NCBI GenBank assembly: GCA_003427395.1
Contig: BFEA01000102.1
Span: 1,937,529-1,970,884 of the forward strand
Direction of reading: 5' to 3'
DNA length: 33,356 bases
Source: Chara braunii
Lineage: Eukaryota > Streptophyta > Charophyceae > Charales > Characeae
Shown here: piece after piece, positions 30,990-33,356 of the stretch
How positions within the stretch are numbered: the stretch's first letter is position 1
How the letters are laid out: each line of letters starts with the position of its first letter
Translations under genes and position numbers: made by a program
Notes under the pieces: generated by a model
What the model was told of the DNA's origin: nothing
The model's database searches: none
What the model saw: only the letters and a program-made list of their open reading frames with translations

Positions 30990-31753
30990 TGGCGCGTCAC
31001 AGACTGACTTGGTACAGATAGTGATTGGACTAAACTGAATGAGCACACGGCCTGTAGGGTCAGGCCATGGCCTGGTCTCAGAGGCCGAATAGGCCCTGAC
31101 TGTAAGCCAGGGCATTTAAAGGCCCGCTCACGATCTTCAGGTATTTGTCAACCCCTTCAGGCGGATGTGGTCCCCGCAACATATTGTTGCCATGTGGCAT
31201 TGTGAGGCGCGGTTCGGCGGAGGCGGGCAGTATGGACGAAAATGATGAATGTGCGTACGATGTTCTACCCGGGACGCAAGAGGATACATTCGGTGGATCT
31301 CATTAAGAGGGTGCGGATGCTGAATCAGGGTCTTTACGGACGGCCCATCTCGACTCATTTATCGATGTTTGCTTATGGGCAACTCGGCTGGTTCCCCCGG
31401 AGGCTGCACTGGCCGGAGGGGACTTGTACAATGGTCTCACGTCAATGCAAGGAGGGACCGGTTCCACACAGAAGGCACAACAATTAGTGTTTTTGTGCCA
31501 TACGTGGAGAGTAGTGGCGCCGGTACTTTCCATGTCCACACCAATGGTGGAGTTGAAGGGTGGGGGGCTAGTAGTCGCGAATTTGGGGTAAATTCGCACC
31601 CAGCTACGCATGTCACTGCAGGAGGTGAGGATAAAATGATGTGGATGTCAATGGAGGCCACAAGAGGAGAAGAAGGGGGATGTCGGGGGATGGCTGCAGC
31701 GGGGTGTGGAGGTGGTGAGGCATGCATCGTCGACACAGTGATGCCTAATGATC
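30990..31753. other. Flank with palindromes; no recognised gene
   Basis: A perfect 14-bp palindrome CAGGCCATGGCCTG (31061-31074) and a hairpin GCCCTG/CAGGGC (31093-31113) stand just after the LTR. An open frame at 31369-31824 (151 codons, Gly-rich) and one at 31242-31487 have no recognised domain. They may be exon pieces upstream of the Myb/SANT remnant. Confidence 0.35.
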
Positions 31754-32425
31754 ATGGCGTCGGCAGCGATATTTTTATTTGGGGACATCATCCCCGTGGA
31801 TGTGGCCGACGACGAGTTCGATGAAAATGTCGCCGGGCCCGGTGACAGGACAGGGTTGCAGGCTGATGACGGCGCTGAACAGCATGAACAGCAGTGTTCA
31901 CAGGAAGGGTCACCTGGCAGCTAAGATCCACCATCCTTTCAAGGCGAGACCATTCGGTATGGAGAAGGTGCTTCTCGTGAGGGGGGAACAGGGCAGCGGT
32001 GTGGATCATGGTCCCATGCTGAGACCATGACACTTATACGAGCACGAGGTGACCGACATGTCACACGTGCCGTAAATTCGGAAGCCATGGGCAACGGAGG
32101 GACGTCAAAGAAAGCATGGAAGGAAATTGCAGTTGTTTTGCATGCAACACATTTCAGAAAGAAGTGGTTGGACTGTTGGACTAGCACTTACAGGCAAGTA
32201 ACGGCTCTTCATAGAGGAAGCGGAACCCAGAATTACTGGATGATGACATCGGCTGAGCGGTAGGAGAAGGGGTTCACTTTCATCCTCCGCAAGGATCAGT
32301 TTGACTTGCTAGAGGTGTTCTTCTGGAACGATCAGTTCATTCATCCTCGAGATATGGGAGACCCTGGCAGAAGATTTGAGGATGCGCCGGCAAGGCCTGA
32401 AGACGGCAATGCAATTGGAGGTTGA
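31754..32425 (+). pseudogene. Myb/SANT-like (trihelix-type) protein remnant
   Basis: One frame from ATG 31754 with stops at 31922 (TAA), 32261 (TAG) and 32423 (TGA). An acidic N-terminal part (VDVADDEFDENV, ADDGAEQHEQQ) precedes a stretch with the spacing of a trihelix Myb/SANT-like DNA-binding domain: AWKEIAVVL, FRKKWLDCWTSTYRQV, NYWMMTSAER, GFTFILRKDQFD, then IHPRDMGDPG. Such domains bind DNA in plant transcription factors and in proteins accompanying PIF/Harbinger transposases. The stops argue for a pseudogene unless introns remove them. I saw no clear splice sites. Confidence 0.5.
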
Positions 32426-33356
32426 GACGGAGCTGGCGGTGCGGCCGGTGACTGAGCAGTTGCAGGACCTGCGTAAGGTGGTCCGATCAAGGGACTTACA
32501 GGTGATGATACTAGTCCTTCTTACAAGAGGACGTGAACAACCCAAAATGCAAGAGAGAATTTTTTCAACGAACTTGGCTGATGGATTCGGGAATAGACAG
32601 GTGCGTTGAAGCACCACATGAACGCCACGCTGCAATGTGCAGAATTGATTGACTGTCTCGGCCATGGACCGGCAGACGGAGAGCGCCACGGTTGTCCGAA
32701 ATGGGATGGAAGGCCATCGCTCGCCTTGTCTGAGAGCCCCAGGCTCCCCGCTAGCAAGGGCTCACTTCGGCCAGCCTCCCACTTCCTCTGCTGGCCATGC
32801 TGCCACCGACACGGTGAGGCGGGATAACTTGTCAAGAATCCGGGGGCAGGCTGCACTCACTCAGACCAAGGAATACCAAACGAGTGCGCAAGCAGGGAGA
32901 TGGCAACTGCGACGACAAGTTGTTCTCCATACACCGAACAATTTTATGGTGGTGCTGGACGGATGTTGTGCGATTGTCCACATGATGCACGTTCTGTGCG
33001 CGCGTGTGTGTATGTGCGTTCATAGATTTTCCAGTGTGTACAATAGCAGAAGCTTAGGGTGGTGTACCATTACATGTCTGCAGAGCAAGTTGTTCCATCT
33101 TCATTATGCTCTGGGGTGTGTATAACGTTTTTTGTCTGGTTTTATCGAAGGAAACTTTTAACAGTTGCAGGTTCTTAAGGTTTAGGCCGTAGGTGGTCAT
33201 GCTGACCATTTCTTAAATAAGGGGGAAGTACGTTTATGTCACATGGGAGTTCGTAATGGTCAGAAAAAACAGGAATAGGCATCTGTGTCAGGGCCTGAGT
33301 TCGAAAAGGCGTTCGTAACTCGGGCCGGCGGTGGTGTCAGGGCGGAGGTTTCATAA
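32426..33356. other. No gene firmly supported; possible 3' part of the remnant
   Basis: Open frames at 32376-32609 and 32649-33125 are charged or mixed and overlap minus-strand frames. The first (MQLEVETELAVRPVTEQLQD) looks helical and could be a C-terminal coiled region of the Myb/SANT remnant in a shifted frame. The rest is GT-rich (33000-33025) and AT-richer sequence without recognised features. Confidence 0.3.

Overview
The window looks like repeat-dominated nuclear DNA from a green-lineage eukaryote. The clues are plant-type U6 snRNA-like sequence, a CCCTAAACCCTAA telomere-like motif, a Ty3/gypsy retrotransposon whose primer-binding site resembles the plant initiator-Met type, long dinucleotide microsatellites, and a Myb/SANT (trihelix-like) gene remnant. 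A charophyte alga such as Chara would fit, but that is a guess from overall style. I see no intact host gene with convincing support. Nearly everything is layered mobile DNA.

Layout. Positions 1-1.65 kb hold AT-rich DNA with fragments of a palindromic repeat, including one 209-bp foldback. Positions 1.7-2.8 kb hold pyrimidine microsatellites and a tRNA-derived SINE head. Element C (3.07-3.93 kb) is a short member of a repeat family (C, D, A, B) that begins TGTYGG and ends CGACA; a GTAC-rich insert sits inside it. Positions 3.9-6.1 kb are AT-rich, with a degenerate ~60-bp minisatellite. A hAT-like MITE lies at 6111-6637. Element A (6693-11071) is a 4.4-kb member of the family in inverted orientation. 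Microsatellites and a 114-N gap follow, then element D (12556-13047). Positions 13.16-13.7 kb carry a protein-coding remnant with one in-frame TAG. Positions 13.7-15.7 kb may be promoter or 5' region of a host gene.

Positions 15.7-31.0 kb are a decayed Ty3/gypsy element: LTR, primer-binding site, gag, protease, RT-RNase H, integrase, a further ORF, and LTR. Element B (21041-28325, 7.3 kb) sits inside its pol, flanked by the 4-bp direct repeat ACGG, and the pol frame is the same on both sides. Part of the integrase has been inverted. The last ORF starts in an ATGA overlap with pol and runs more than 500 nt into the 3' LTR. Positions 31.0-33.4 kb hold palindromes and a Myb/SANT pseudogene.

The most unusual part is element B. 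I find no transposase in it. It is assembled from U6 snRNA-like and tRNA-like segments and from several arrays of hairpins. The clearest array is at 25131-25954: ten copies of an almost invariant loop, each closed by arms that differ from copy to copy but in most copies remain complementary. A (GCGT) and B (ACGG) each have matching 4-bp flanks and share their ends, so the family is mobile; what moves it is unknown.
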